A stretch of DNA of 64,000 bases from an uncultured Chromatiaceae bacterium (GTDB lineage Bacteria; Pseudomonadota; Gammaproteobacteria; Enterobacterales; Alteromonadaceae). Below the pieces are notes generated by a model, which searched no databases, was not told where the DNA came from, and saw only the letters and a list, made by a program, of their open reading frames with translations. Made by a program: the position numbers and the translations under genes. Shown here piece by piece: positions 41,008 through 49,509 of the stretch. The stretch is taken from the NCBI GenBank assembly GCA_937978655.1, contig CALJUX010000037.1, positions 103,367 through 167,366 of the forward strand. Direction: 5' to 3'. Numbering within the stretch: the first letter of the stretch is position 1; every line of letters begins with the position of its first letter.

Positions 41008-41930
41008 TGATTTACGGATTGGATATTGGCGGTACCAAAATAGAAATGGCGGTGTTCCGGCCGGATTTTAGTCTGGTGGAACGCTGGCGGGTCGCCACAC
41101 CCACCGCGGACTATGCGTTGTTTTTGCAGACGGTCAGTGCGCAGGTGGCTGCGGCTGATCAGAAATATGGCGACAAAGCCGCGGTGGGGATTGCCTTGCC
41201 GGGGGTAGTCGCGCCTGTCGGGCTGGTGACTTCATCCAATGTGGTGTGTCTGAATCAGCAACTGGTTGGCAGTGACCTGACGCAGCGTTTACAGCGGCCG
41301 GTGGCGATTGGCAACGATTGTCGTTTGTTTGTGTTATCAGAAGCGCTGCTCGGCGCCGGGCGCGGTTTTCGTCGGGTCTTTGGTGTGATACTGGGGACTG
41401 GTGCCGGCGGTGGTTTGTGTGTTGATGGTGAGTTGTATCAGGGCCGCCACCAACTGGCCGGTGAGCTGGGCCATCAGTCGATTGCGGCGCGGGTACTGGC
41501 GCAATACCAATTGCCGCTGTATCGCTGCGGCTGTGGGCTGGACGGCTGCGCCGAAACCTACATCTCCGGGACTGGCCTTGCCCGTTTATACCGTCATTTC
41601 AGTACGCGCGACGTCACGACCTACGACTGGCTACAGGCACTGCGCGCCGGCGATGCGGTGGCGCAGCATTGTTTTGCCTGCTACCTCGATGCGTTGGGGG
41701 CTGCTTTAGCGGCGCAGGTGCTGGCTTACGACCCGGACGTGCTGGTGCTCGGTGGTGGTTTATCCGACATTGACGAGATTTTCGCGGCGCTGCCCGGCGC
41801 CATCAGCCGCCATCTGTTTGCCGGCGTGGAAGTACCGCTGCTGCGCCGTGCCGAATTTGGCGCCGCCAGTGGCGAGCGGGGCGCTGCGATCCTCGGCGCG
41901 CGGCTGTGCGCCCAACTGTCAGCGTCCTGA
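41007..41930 (+). CDS. agaK: ROK-family amino-sugar kinase, probable GalNAc kinase AgaK
   Basis: A 307-residue ROK kinase. The N-terminal phosphate-binding loop is MIYGLDIGGTK. The zinc and substrate motif is GELGHQ (His and Glu sugar ligands) followed by the Cys cluster RCGCGLDGCAE. GTGAGGGLCVDG is the second phosphate motif. It resembles NagK, and its place after agaS suggests it phosphorylates GalNAc after uptake, as reported for Shewanella AgaK. The start is the ATG overlapping the agaS stop, with GGAGAG upstream; the frame also runs upstream into agaS. The 3' end overlaps the convergent hydrolase gene by 12 bases. Confidence 0.86.
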   Translation: MIYGLDIGGTKIEMAVFRPDFSLVERWRVATPTADYALFLQTVSAQVAAADQKYGDKAAVGIALPGVVAPVGLVTSSNVVCLNQQLVGSDLTQRLQRPVAIGNDCRLFVLSEALLGAGRGFRRVFGVILGTGAGGGLCVDGELYQGRHQLAGELGHQSIAARVLAQYQLPLYRCGCGLDGCAETYISGTGLARLYRHFSTRDVTTYDWLQALRAGDAVAQHCFACYLDALGAALAAQVLAYDPDVLVLGGGLSDIDEIFAALPGAISRHLFAGVEVPLLRRAEFGAASGERGAAILGARLCAQLSAS

Positions 41931-42926
41931 CATCAGACTGTTGATCAGCTGCTGCAATGCTGTGCTGTGGCTGAACATCAATAAATGCTCTTGTGTGCTG
42001 AGTTCCAGCAACTGGCCACCGCTGTTGCGGGTCAGCGTCCGGGCAAAATTCAGCCCGTCGGCGCGCCATAATGCCAGCTGAGCCTGCTCTTCGCCGGCAG
42101 CTTTGATGAGTGCCGCTTCAAAATCACCGTCAACCACCGACACCGGCACCTGGCTTTCGAGCCACGGCGTTGTGGTGTAGGCGGCCAAGTCGGCCTGATA
42201 TTCAGCAATTTCAATGGCTCTGGCCTGCTGGCGTTTGACGCTGAGGCGGGTCGCCTGCAGTTGTTGCAGATACTGCCAGTCCGTGTCGGCTTGCAAGGCT
42301 GCAGGCACTATCTGGCGGATATGCGCCAGTTCCGCACTGATTTTTTTCGCCGTTCTGTCGTTCCATACCCCGCTCGCCAGCTGCGGCAGCAGTTGCGCCA
42401 GATTCGCACGATACCAGTCGGCCGGGGCGCCGTTGTACAGCGCCAGCGCGGCCGGTGTCGGCACATCGGGGTCGATCAGCACCAGACCGGCCAGACGCGG
42501 CGCCACGGCCGGGTTATCTGCCAGTAAACGCGCGGTGATACTGCCACTGGCAAAACTGACCAGCAGAAATTTTTTCGCCGCCAGCTGCGGCAGCACCCGG
42601 GCTAAATCTGTCGCGAATTTGCGGTAAGACGGCTTTGGGGTATCCGAGCTGAAACCGCTGCTTTGCCGGTCTATGGCATAAGTGCGGTGCTGTTTTGCCA
42701 GTTGGCCCTGCAGCAAAGCAAACCAGCCGCTGTCGGCAAAAAAATGCTGATTGGGGCCTGAGATCAACAGGATAGCGGTGTCAACCGGTTGAGCGCCGAG
42801 CCCGGCCGGTTGCAGCAGCCGGACGTGCAAAGCGCCATCTGGCAGCGGATACAAGGCCGAACCGGCTGGCAAGGCCCGAAGGCTTGTACACAGGCACAGC
42901 GCGACCAGATAAAGCAGATATTTCAT
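41919..42926 (-). CDS. Exported alpha/beta-hydrolase-like protein
   Basis: A 335-residue protein with a signal peptide (MKYLLYLVALCLCTSLRA). The fold cues are AILLISGPNQHFF (oxyanion region), YAIDRQSSGFSS, then FLLVSFASGSITARLLADNP, where the nucleophile elbow would lie. The elbow lacks the usual Gly-x-Ser-x-Gly (it reads Ser-Phe-Ala-Ser-Gly-Ser), and LVLIDPDVP follows. A C-terminal Asp in VVDGDFE and a His near EHLLMFSH could complete a triad. Substrate unknown. The start at MKYLL is preferred because the upstream 21 codons are not signal-like. It converges with, and slightly overlaps, agaK. Confidence 0.7.
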   Translation of the reverse strand: MKYLLYLVALCLCTSLRALPAGSALYPLPDGALHVRLLQPAGLGAQPVDTAILLISGPNQHFFADSGWFALLQGQLAKQHRTYAIDRQSSGFSSDTPKPSYRKFATDLARVLPQLAAKKFLLVSFASGSITARLLADNPAVAPRLAGLVLIDPDVPTPAALALYNGAPADWYRANLAQLLPQLASGVWNDRTAKKISAELAHIRQIVPAALQADTDWQYLQQLQATRLSVKRQQARAIEIAEYQADLAAYTTTPWLESQVPVSVVDGDFEAALIKAAGEEQAQLALWRADGLNFARTLTRNSGGQLLELSTQEHLLMFSHSTALQQLINSLMSGR

Positions 42927-43016
42927 CAGTGATTTCCCGGCAAATGAATAAAGGCAGCATGCCGGGATCTGGCGCGCACGCCGGCGCAAAAGGGATAAGC
43001 AGGGCCAGTTTGGCGC

Positions 43017-43796
43017 TCAGCGGTGGCTGCCGATTGTCGACATCACCTGTTCAAAGTGCGCGTCGATGCGATCCTGTTCGCTGCGACCACCGGCCCCACA
43101 GGCCACGATCTTCATACTGTGAATATTTTTACGCAGATCAGCGCCGGCATCAGCCAGCACACAGCCTTTGCCAACCCGGACCAGCTGACGGCCATCGGCG
43201 AGTGTTTCCAGCACATCACCGGCCGGTCCGCTGCCGGGTTTTACCTGGGGGCGGCGGACTGTTGCCACCGGACCTGCGGTGCGTCTGGATGGTGTGGTGG
43301 TCAGGGCCTGCAGTTCTGCGTCCGATAATAGCGCGCTGGCCGCATTCTGACGGGCACTGCTGAGAATTTGCTCAAGGTCCGGCGTCGGTGTGGTGGTGGC
43401 CTGAGATTGGGGGCTGGTAGATGCTGGCTGAGGCGGCTGAGCGCTGGGTGTGGCCTTGTGTTGGGCGCTGCGGGGAGTGCGCGGTGTGGCGTTGGTTCTA
43501 ACCCGGCTTGCAGCCTGGCGCGCCGGGGCCGGCACCGCGCCTTTGGCCTGCGCTCTGGCTGCAGGCGTCACTGCAGTCGGTGTTGCCACCGCAGCCACCG
43601 CAACTGCCGGCGGCTTGACCGGCGCTGGCCGCAAGGCTGTGGCGGCTACGGCGAATACCCGCAGCGCGGCCGGTGTGGCAGGTTTTTCGGCATGGCGGCG
43701 CTGCTGCCATAGCACGGCTGCAGCGAGCACGCCGTGCAGCAGTAATGAAACCAGCAGCAAAAAACTGAATGAATTCAACCGGTCCTGTAACAACAA
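43017..43796 (-). CDS. Single-pass membrane protein with long Ala/Pro/Thr linker, function unknown
   Basis: About 259 residues. One membrane helix (about 5-25, SFSFLLLVSLLLHGVLAAAV) is followed by a long, low-complexity Ala/Pro/Thr/Gln region (about 30-150) that could span the periplasm, as in TonB or SPOR proteins. A small C-terminal domain follows, with DVLETLADGRQLVRVGKGC, NIHSMKIVACGAG and two Cys. No ATG fits; tandem TTG codons at 43796 and 43793 follow AGGA. The frame extends further upstream across the divergent gene's leader without a better start. I do not recognise the C-terminal domain. Confidence 0.62.
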   Translation of the reverse strand: MLLQDRLNSFSFLLLVSLLLHGVLAAAVLWQQRRHAEKPATPAALRVFAVAATALRPAPVKPPAVAVAAVATPTAVTPAARAQAKGAVPAPARQAASRVRTNATPRTPRSAQHKATPSAQPPQPASTSPQSQATTTPTPDLEQILSSARQNAASALLSDAELQALTTTPSRRTAGPVATVRRPQVKPGSGPAGDVLETLADGRQLVRVGKGCVLADAGADLRKNIHSMKIVACGAGGRSEQDRIDAHFEQVMSTIGSHR

Positions 43797-44012
43797 TAAT
43801 CCTGTTTCCCTACGTCTGCATGGCGCTTCTGACCGCTGCCGGCCGGCCGGGTTCCGCGCGCCTGGCAAAATCAGTGCGGGCCGGATGGCTTTGGACAATA
43901 TAGGGATAATATCGGGACAAATGAGCTGGCTGTTGCACCGAGGCTGTTGTATGGTGAAAGTTCTGACAGCCGCAGGGTGGCTGTATTTGCCAATGACCAT
44001 GGAGCGGTTTTC

Positions 44013-44861
44013 TTGCGCAGCATTTTGTGGATGAGTATGGTTCTGCTGTGGGGCGCACCTGGTGCCGGCAGCGCAGCACCAACAGTGGTGATCTATGGCA
44101 GCCCGGCGCAGCAGTCGGACGCGCCGGACCAGCAGTATCCGTTACAGGTATTACGCGAAGCTCTGGCCGCTTCCGGGCAATCTTATCAGCTGCAACCCTC
44201 CGGGCAGGATATGGTGCAAAGCCGGGTACTAAAAGAAATTGCCGCCGGCCATGTCGACGTGTACTGGAGCATGACTTCCAAAGACCGTGAAGCCCAACTG
44301 TTGCCAATCCGCATTCCGCTGGATAAAGGCCTCAATGGCTGGCGTCTGTTGTTGTTAAAATCCGGCGGCCAGACGCGCCTTCGTAACATGACCTCGCTGA
44401 GCCATTTGAAAAAACTGACGTTCCTGCAAGGCCATGACTGGCCGGATACCGCCATCCTGCAGCACAATGGCTTGCGGGTTCTGACCAGTGCCCATCCATC
44501 CCAACTTTACGACATGCTGAAAAAACAACGGGCAGAGGTGTTTCCGCGAGCCGTGTTTGAAGCCTATTTTGATGCGGCGCGGGACCCACAGGCACTGGTT
44601 GTCGACCGCTCGCTGGTGCTGGTTTATCCCTCTGCAGTGTATTTTTTTGTGCGCCGCGACAATCAGGCGCTGGCTGGTGCTATTGAAACCGGCTTGCGAC
44701 GGCTCATCGCCAATGGCCGGTTTGATCAGTTGTTTATGCAGTGCTACGGCGGTGCGATAGCGCAGGCACGGCTGTCGCACCGCCGGCAAATCCGGCTGGA
44801 AAATCCGCTGGCGCCGCCGGCATTACCGCCGGCGGACAGTCCGTTGTGGTATCGGCCTTAG
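44013..44861 (+). CDS. Periplasmic solute-binding-like protein (SBP_bac_3-like)
   Basis: A 282-residue exported protein. The start is a TTG 8 bases after GGAG, giving the signal peptide MRSILWMSMVLLWGAPGAGSAA. The body resembles family 3 substrate-binding proteins: two lobes with YPLQVLREALAASG, VDVYWSMTSKDREAQLLPIRIPL, LTFLQGHDWPDTAILQHNG and LRRLIANGRFDQLF. No ABC permease or ATPase is adjacent, so it is an orphan binding protein, perhaps a sensor input or an unrelated use of the fold. It is divergent from the preceding gene. Reading through the upstream codons gives no plausible leader. Confidence 0.7.
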   Translation: MRSILWMSMVLLWGAPGAGSAAPTVVIYGSPAQQSDAPDQQYPLQVLREALAASGQSYQLQPSGQDMVQSRVLKEIAAGHVDVYWSMTSKDREAQLLPIRIPLDKGLNGWRLLLLKSGGQTRLRNMTSLSHLKKLTFLQGHDWPDTAILQHNGLRVLTSAHPSQLYDMLKKQRAEVFPRAVFEAYFDAARDPQALVVDRSLVLVYPSAVYFFVRRDNQALAGAIETGLRRLIANGRFDQLFMQCYGGAIAQARLSHRRQIRLENPLAPPALPPADSPLWYRP

Positions 44862-44944
44862 GCGCAGACGCCGCGCTGGTCAGTGTCAGATTTATTTGCT
44901 AAAACATACATCCTGTTTACAAAGACACCGTCAGGAGGACATCG

Positions 44945-45313
44945 ATGTATCACCCCAACTCAGAGCAAACCGCGCCCGCCAGCTGGTGGCGCCCAGCGTG
45001 CTGCGCCATGTTGTGTATGCTGTTGCTGGCCTGTACCGCGCCGCAGCGCTACCACAGCCTGACCGTGGACGGCAGCAGCGCACAGACCACCCGTGACAGC
45101 GTGCAGCGCATGGTGCGGCTGTTGCCAGAAATGCAAAAAACCGATTTTTTACTGGCTTTGGTAAAAATTCAGGTACACTCCGGGCAACAACAGGCCCAGG
45201 CGTTGCTGCAGGGCGAGGCGGCGATGAAACACGTCAATTATCAGTTTCTGGGGCAACAGACCCACGGCCTGACCAGTCAGCAAATCATCGAAAAAGCCGC
45301 AGCGCTGCCTTGA
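44945..45313 (+). CDS. Small lipoprotein of unknown function
   Basis: A 122-residue protein whose N-terminal half-helix ends in a lipobox, MLLLAC, near residue 30, so it is likely lipidated and anchored in the outer membrane. The remainder (about 90 residues) is helical and soluble: RDSVQRMVRLLPEMQKTDFLLALVK, then LTSQQIIEKAAAL. It has an excellent AGGAGG site 6 bases before the ATG. Function not recognised. Confidence 0.78.
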   Translation: MYHPNSEQTAPASWWRPACCAMLCMLLLACTAPQRYHSLTVDGSSAQTTRDSVQRMVRLLPEMQKTDFLLALVKIQVHSGQQQAQALLQGEAAMKHVNYQFLGQQTHGLTSQQIIEKAAALP

Positions 45314-45448
45314 TTTGCCGCTTGCCCGAAGCGCTGCTGCCAGGCGCCGGGCAGGCTACACTGTGGAGTGCGCTGCTGGTCTTCCAGACAGTTTCAGCCA
45401 GCTGGCGCCGGGGTTGGTTATTGTGGTCACAGCTTTTCGGAGGTGAAA

Positions 45449-46462
45449 GTGCCCGGTCAGATTTATTGGATTGCCGAACCGGCAAGTGCTATCGCACTGC
45501 CGAAAATTCCGTCTGGCTGGCAGGTTTTGCCGTGCAGCAGTGCTGAGTTTCTGCAACTTCAGGTGATGCCGGCGCTGTTGATTGTGGACCAGTTGCAGAT
45601 GCAGCAGGTGACAGAACTGGCGGCTCACGCCCGTCATAGTATCCGGGTGCTGACGGTGGCCGATTGTCAGGACGAGCAGCTGCTGCCTTATCTGGCCAGT
45701 TATCATTTATTTTACCCACAGCCATTACAAGGGCCGGCGCTGAAGCAGCTGATCGCGGTTGCCAAAGCGCTGGCGGCGCTGGCGTTGCCGGCCGACACTC
45801 AGGCGCAGTTACTCGCCTGCACCCATCTGCCGGTGTTGCCGCCAGTGGTGTGGCAGCTGCAACAGCTATTGCAGGACCCGGACGTGCGCATCGATCATCT
45901 GGCGGCGGTAGCCGAGCAGGACCCGGTGTTGTGTGCCCGGCTGTTGCAGCTGGCCAACTCAGCGTACATGGGATTTCAGCACGACACTGCGTCCATGCAG
46001 ATGGCGATCAGCCGGCTGGGGCTGGGATTGTTGTATGGCGTCTTGCTGGCGCTCTGTGCCGAGCCGGCATCCGCCGATGGCCAGCCGGGCAGCGCGCTGC
46101 AACTGGCAGGCGAATGCCGCCGGGTTGGGCAATGGCTGGGGCTGGATGCAGCTTCGCTGGAGCAGGTGGTGCTGATTGGTTTGTTTTATCAGCTGGGCCA
46201 GCAACTTTTGCTGCAGGCCGATCCCGCTGCGTTGCAGGCTGACGCCGGTCAGGCCGGCGCTTTTATGCTGACGCTGTGGGGGCTGCAGGCCGCGCTCAGC
46301 AAACCGCTGTTGCTGCAACAGACGCCGGACGTCTGTCGCCACGACCCGCTGGCGCTTTGTTTGTATCTGGCCCGGCAGCGCTTAACCGGCGCTGTGCCGG
46401 ACGCTGCGCTTGGTGCCTTACTGGCGCATTATGGCCTGAGCGCACACTGGCCATCAGCATGA
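45449..46462 (+). CDS. HDOD-domain signalling protein
   Basis: About 337 residues starting at a GTG 5 bases after CGGAGG; the open frame upstream of this has no ribosome site. A divergent N-terminal region (about 1-115) is followed by an HDOD domain: LPVLPPVVWQLQQLLQDPDVRIDHLAAVAEQDPVLCARLLQLANSA is the hallmark stretch (given here as residues about 125-170), then AISRLGLGLLYGVLLALC. The HD metal ligands are not conserved, as usual for HDOD. It overlaps the next gene by four bases (ATGA), so the two are probably one functional pair. Confidence 0.82.
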   Translation: MPGQIYWIAEPASAIALPKIPSGWQVLPCSSAEFLQLQVMPALLIVDQLQMQQVTELAAHARHSIRVLTVADCQDEQLLPYLASYHLFYPQPLQGPALKQLIAVAKALAALALPADTQAQLLACTHLPVLPPVVWQLQQLLQDPDVRIDHLAAVAEQDPVLCARLLQLANSAYMGFQHDTASMQMAISRLGLGLLYGVLLALCAEPASADGQPGSALQLAGECRRVGQWLGLDAASLEQVVLIGLFYQLGQQLLLQADPAALQADAGQAGAFMLTLWGLQAALSKPLLLQQTPDVCRHDPLALCLYLARQRLTGAVPDAALGALLAHYGLSAHWPSA

Positions 46463-47157
46463 CGGCGGCCACGGCGCAGGAGCAGCACAGCAGGTTCAGC
46501 GCGGCGGACCTGGCTGTGCTGGCGGCAGATCCTTGGTTTGCTGCGCTCAGCCCCGCGCAGCAGCAACAGTTGCTGGCGCTGGCGCGCCGACGTGAGCTGT
46601 GCAGCGGCAGCCCTTTATTTCAGCGCGGTGACGCCTTTTGTGGCATTTATGTGCTGTTGCAGGGGCAACTGATGATTTCCGGGCTGCACAGCAGTGGCCA
46701 TCAGGCGATGCTGACGTTGCTGGGTCCTGCCGACTGGTTTGGCGAAATTGCCTGGTTTGACCAAATGCCCAGAACCCATGATGCCACGGCGCTGACCCAG
46801 GTGCGTTTATTGCAGTTGCCCAAAACGGCCTTGCAGCAGCTGGTCAGTGCAGATCCGCTGTGGTGGCAACGTTTTTCCCGCCTGCTGACTGCCAAACTGC
46901 GCCAGATGTTTGTCGAACTGGAAGACCGTGCCGTGCTCAGTGCGCAGCAGCGACTAGCCCGCCGGCTGTGTCAGCTCAGCCGCAGCGGTCAGTTGACCTT
47001 AATATTGCAGCAGGAACAACTGGGCCAGCTGCTGTCGTTGTCGCGCCAGACCACCAATCAGTTGCTGCGCCAGCTGGTACAGGCCGGCGTGGTGCAAACG
47101 CGCTACGGCGTGATTGAGATCCTCGACCGCCCGGCACTGGAACAACTGGCACTTTGA
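46459..47157 (+). CDS. Crp/Fnr-family transcriptional regulator
   Basis: A 232-residue regulator. The cyclic-nucleotide-binding fold (about 25-140) shows FQRGDAFCGIYVLLQGQLMISG, LTLLGPADWFGEIAWFDQMPR and a long dimer helix. The C-terminal helix-turn-helix (about 165-225) shows QEQLGQLLSLSRQTTNQLLRQLVQAG. GEIAWFD followed by PRTHDATA departs from the RTA of Crp, so the ligand may not be cAMP. No Fnr-type N-terminal Cys cluster is present. It is translationally coupled to the HDOD gene. Confidence 0.86.
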   Translation: MTAATAQEQHSRFSAADLAVLAADPWFAALSPAQQQQLLALARRRELCSGSPLFQRGDAFCGIYVLLQGQLMISGLHSSGHQAMLTLLGPADWFGEIAWFDQMPRTHDATALTQVRLLQLPKTALQQLVSADPLWWQRFSRLLTAKLRQMFVELEDRAVLSAQQRLARRLCQLSRSGQLTLILQQEQLGQLLSLSRQTTNQLLRQLVQAGVVQTRYGVIEILDRPALEQLAL

Positions 47158-47242
47158 CAGATTGTCGTGTATCTGACAGAGTTTCCGCCGGCCAGCCCTT
47201 ACATTGACTGGCAGAACTAGTGGCATTTCAGCGAGAAAAATT

Positions 47243-47734
47243 ATGCGGACCCTGACCGAACACTTGAGCCAATACGCCCGTTATCACCGTGATCAGCGCA
47301 ATATCCTGACCCATTTTGCCGGCATCCCGCTGATTGTGATCAGCGTGTTTGGTATGCTGTCTTTTCCGGTCAGTGGTGCTGTCACTGCAGCCATGTTGTT
47401 GTTTTTATTCAGTAATCTGTACTACTTTGTGCTGGATGTTAAATTCGGCGCGCTGATGTTGCTATTCAGTGGCGCCTGCTTTGCGTTGGCGCAGTTGTTG
47501 GTACAGGCCTTTGGCCCACAGTGGCTGTGGGGCTCAGTGGCAGTGTTTGCCGCTGGTTGGGTGCTGCAGTTTATCGGGCACTATTTTGAAGGTAAAAAAC
47601 CGGCATTTGTCGATGATTTGGTCGGCTTGCTGATTGGCCCGTTGTTTATCGTGGCGGAATGGGTGTTTCTGGCCGGTTTTGCCAAAACACTGCAGGCGCA
47701 GATTGAAGCTGACGCCGGGCCGGTGCGACGCTGA
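47243..47734 (+). CDS. Mpo1-like (DUF962) membrane protein
   Basis: A 163-residue polytopic membrane protein of the Mpo1/YGL010w family. The yeast member is an iron dioxygenase in 2-hydroxy fatty-acid breakdown. Conserved His-containing motifs are visible: YHRDQRNILTHFAGIPL near the start, and FIGHYFEGKKPAFVDD near residue 115. About four membrane segments surround them. The ATG at 47243 follows GAGA; the frame runs a little upstream without a better site. A GC-rich hairpin follows the stop. The activity in bacteria is inferred only from the family. Confidence 0.82.
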   Translation: MRTLTEHLSQYARYHRDQRNILTHFAGIPLIVISVFGMLSFPVSGAVTAAMLLFLFSNLYYFVLDVKFGALMLLFSGACFALAQLLVQAFGPQWLWGSVAVFAAGWVLQFIGHYFEGKKPAFVDDLVGLLIGPLFIVAEWVFLAGFAKTLQAQIEADAGPVRR

Positions 47735-47759
47735 GCCTGAGGGTCATAGCCTTCACCTG

Positions 47760-47785
47760 ACAACGCAGCCAGCCGGCTGCGTTGT
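47760..47785. terminator. Hairpin between converging genes, probable shared terminator
   Basis: ACAACGCAGCC and GGCTGCGTTGT form a perfect 11-bp stem with a four-base loop. On the plus strand GGTTTCTG follows. It lies 26 bases after the Mpo1-like gene and 10 bases from the peptidase stop. Confidence 0.72.
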
Positions 47786-47794
47786 GGTTTCTGC

Positions 47795-49261
47795 TTATAG
47801 GCTGCTTAGCAGCGTATGATAAAACCCGACCGCCCGCAGCAGGTTATCCTGGCTGATCCGTTCATTGTCACCATGAAATCCACCCAGTTCGGCCGAGGTC
47901 AGCACCATCGGATTAAAGCGGTAGCTGTTGTTGGCTACGTTCTCATAAAACCGGCTGTCGGTGCCGCCAATGGTCAGGCCAGACACGACGATGAGATCGG
48001 TGCGTGGCGCCGGGGCACTGCGTTGGGCTGCCGCGCTGATCTGGGCAAAACCGTCGGCCTGCTGTGCGCTGACCCGCGATGGCGGCAAGCCTTGCAGCAC
48101 TGTCAGTTCAACCCGCGCATCGGCTATCACGCGCCTTGCATGCGCCAGCACAGACTCAATACTGTCGCGTGGATGCAGGCGGAAATTCACCACGGCACTG
48201 GCCTGCTGCGGCAAGACATTGGCTTTGATGCTGCCACTGAGCATGGTCGGCGCTGTGGTGGTTCTGAGCATGGCGTTGGCCGTAGGCATTTTACTCAGCT
48301 CGTGTTCCAGCAAGCTGCCGAACAGCCAGCGGTTGGCCAGCAACAGACGCTGTGGCCAGGCCATATGCGGCCCCAGCTGGTCATAAAAATCGGCCGTCAG
48401 GCCATCAATGCCACCGTCGATTTGCTGTTCGGTCAGCCGCACCAGCGCGCGGGCCAGAATACTGACCGCCGTGTCGGTGGCCGGCATCGAGCTGTGTCCG
48501 CCCGGACTTGCCACGCTGAGCTGCAGATTCAGAAAGCCTTTTTCCGCCACATTAATACTGGCAATGTCAGCACTGACCCCTGGGACCATCTGGCGCAGAA
48601 TAAATGAGCCTTCGTCCAGCGACCAGGCGAGCGCGACCTGACGTTGTTGCAGCAAGGCGGCGACCGCGGCGGCGCCTTCACTGCTGCCAATTTCCTCATC
48701 ATGGGTCAGTGCCAGATAGACATCATGCGGTGGCTGATAGCCTTGTTGCAGCAGCAGGCTGATGGCTTCGAGCATCGCAATGACCGCACCTTTATCGTCC
48801 ATAGCACCACGGCCCCAGACAAAACCGTCGGCCACCACGCCGGCAAATGGCGGATGTTGCCAGCGTTTTTCGGTGCCCGGCGTCACCGGCACCACGTCGT
48901 AGTGCGCCGACAGCAATACGGCCGGTTTGCTGCGGTCTTTGCCCGGCCAGCGGTATAACAAGGTCAGTTCATTGACCGCTGTCAGTTCCAGGCCGTGTTG
49001 CTGTAACGGATAGGTCTGTTGCAGCCACTGAATGAACTGACGGAATCTGGCACTGTCGCGCCGCGCGCTGTTGTCGTATGAGATGGTCTGCATGCGGATC
49101 GCTTCAGCCAGATGGTTGCTGACAGCGCTGCGATCGGCATTCAGCGTCAGCGCCGGGGCGGACACCGCAGGCGATGGGCTGAAACTCAGCGTACGCAACA
49201 CGAGGACGCTGAGCAGCAGTAACAAGGCTGCCAGCGTACAAAGCATGATTTTTTTCAGCAT
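47795..49261 (-). CDS. M20 family metallopeptidase (carboxypeptidase-like), membrane-anchored
   Basis: About 488 residues with an N-terminal membrane helix or uncleaved signal (LCTLAALLLLLSVLVLRTL). The M20 zinc motifs are present: SAHYDVVPV (His, Asp), GRGAMDDKGAV (bridging Asp) and THDEEIGSSEG (Glu pair). The dimerisation-domain signature SPGGHSSMPA and the late His in ELGGFHGDNERI are also present. Closest in style to the carboxypeptidase S / PM20D1 branch. It probably acts on N-acyl amino acids or peptides in the periplasm. The ATG at 49261 is preferred to the upstream TTG. No operon partner. Confidence 0.85.
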   Translation of the reverse strand: MLKKIMLCTLAALLLLLSVLVLRTLSFSPSPAVSAPALTLNADRSAVSNHLAEAIRMQTISYDNSARRDSARFRQFIQWLQQTYPLQQHGLELTAVNELTLLYRWPGKDRSKPAVLLSAHYDVVPVTPGTEKRWQHPPFAGVVADGFVWGRGAMDDKGAVIAMLEAISLLLQQGYQPPHDVYLALTHDEEIGSSEGAAAVAALLQQRQVALAWSLDEGSFILRQMVPGVSADIASINVAEKGFLNLQLSVASPGGHSSMPATDTAVSILARALVRLTEQQIDGGIDGLTADFYDQLGPHMAWPQRLLLANRWLFGSLLEHELSKMPTANAMLRTTTAPTMLSGSIKANVLPQQASAVVNFRLHPRDSIESVLAHARRVIADARVELTVLQGLPPSRVSAQQADGFAQISAAAQRSAPAPRTDLIVVSGLTIGGTDSRFYENVANNSYRFNPMVLTSAELGGFHGDNERISQDNLLRAVGFYHTLLSSL

Positions 49262-49509
49262 CAGAGGTTCCCGCAAAAGCTGGTTTTATCGTTATGTTAG
49301 CCATAAGCCGGCGTGTTATCGGCGAACATCGTTCAGGTTGCCGCCAAGTTTGACTCTAAGGGGTTCCGGCGCCGGATACCAGCGCTTTGTGTCCTCAGCG
49401 CAGTTCTCTGTATCCGAAAAATGGACATCTGCAAAGGCTCTGCTAGTTTAAAAAGTCCGGGGTTGCGGCGCAGCCCCTCGCTGATGGATAAGCGTGGACG
49501 ACAGTATCT

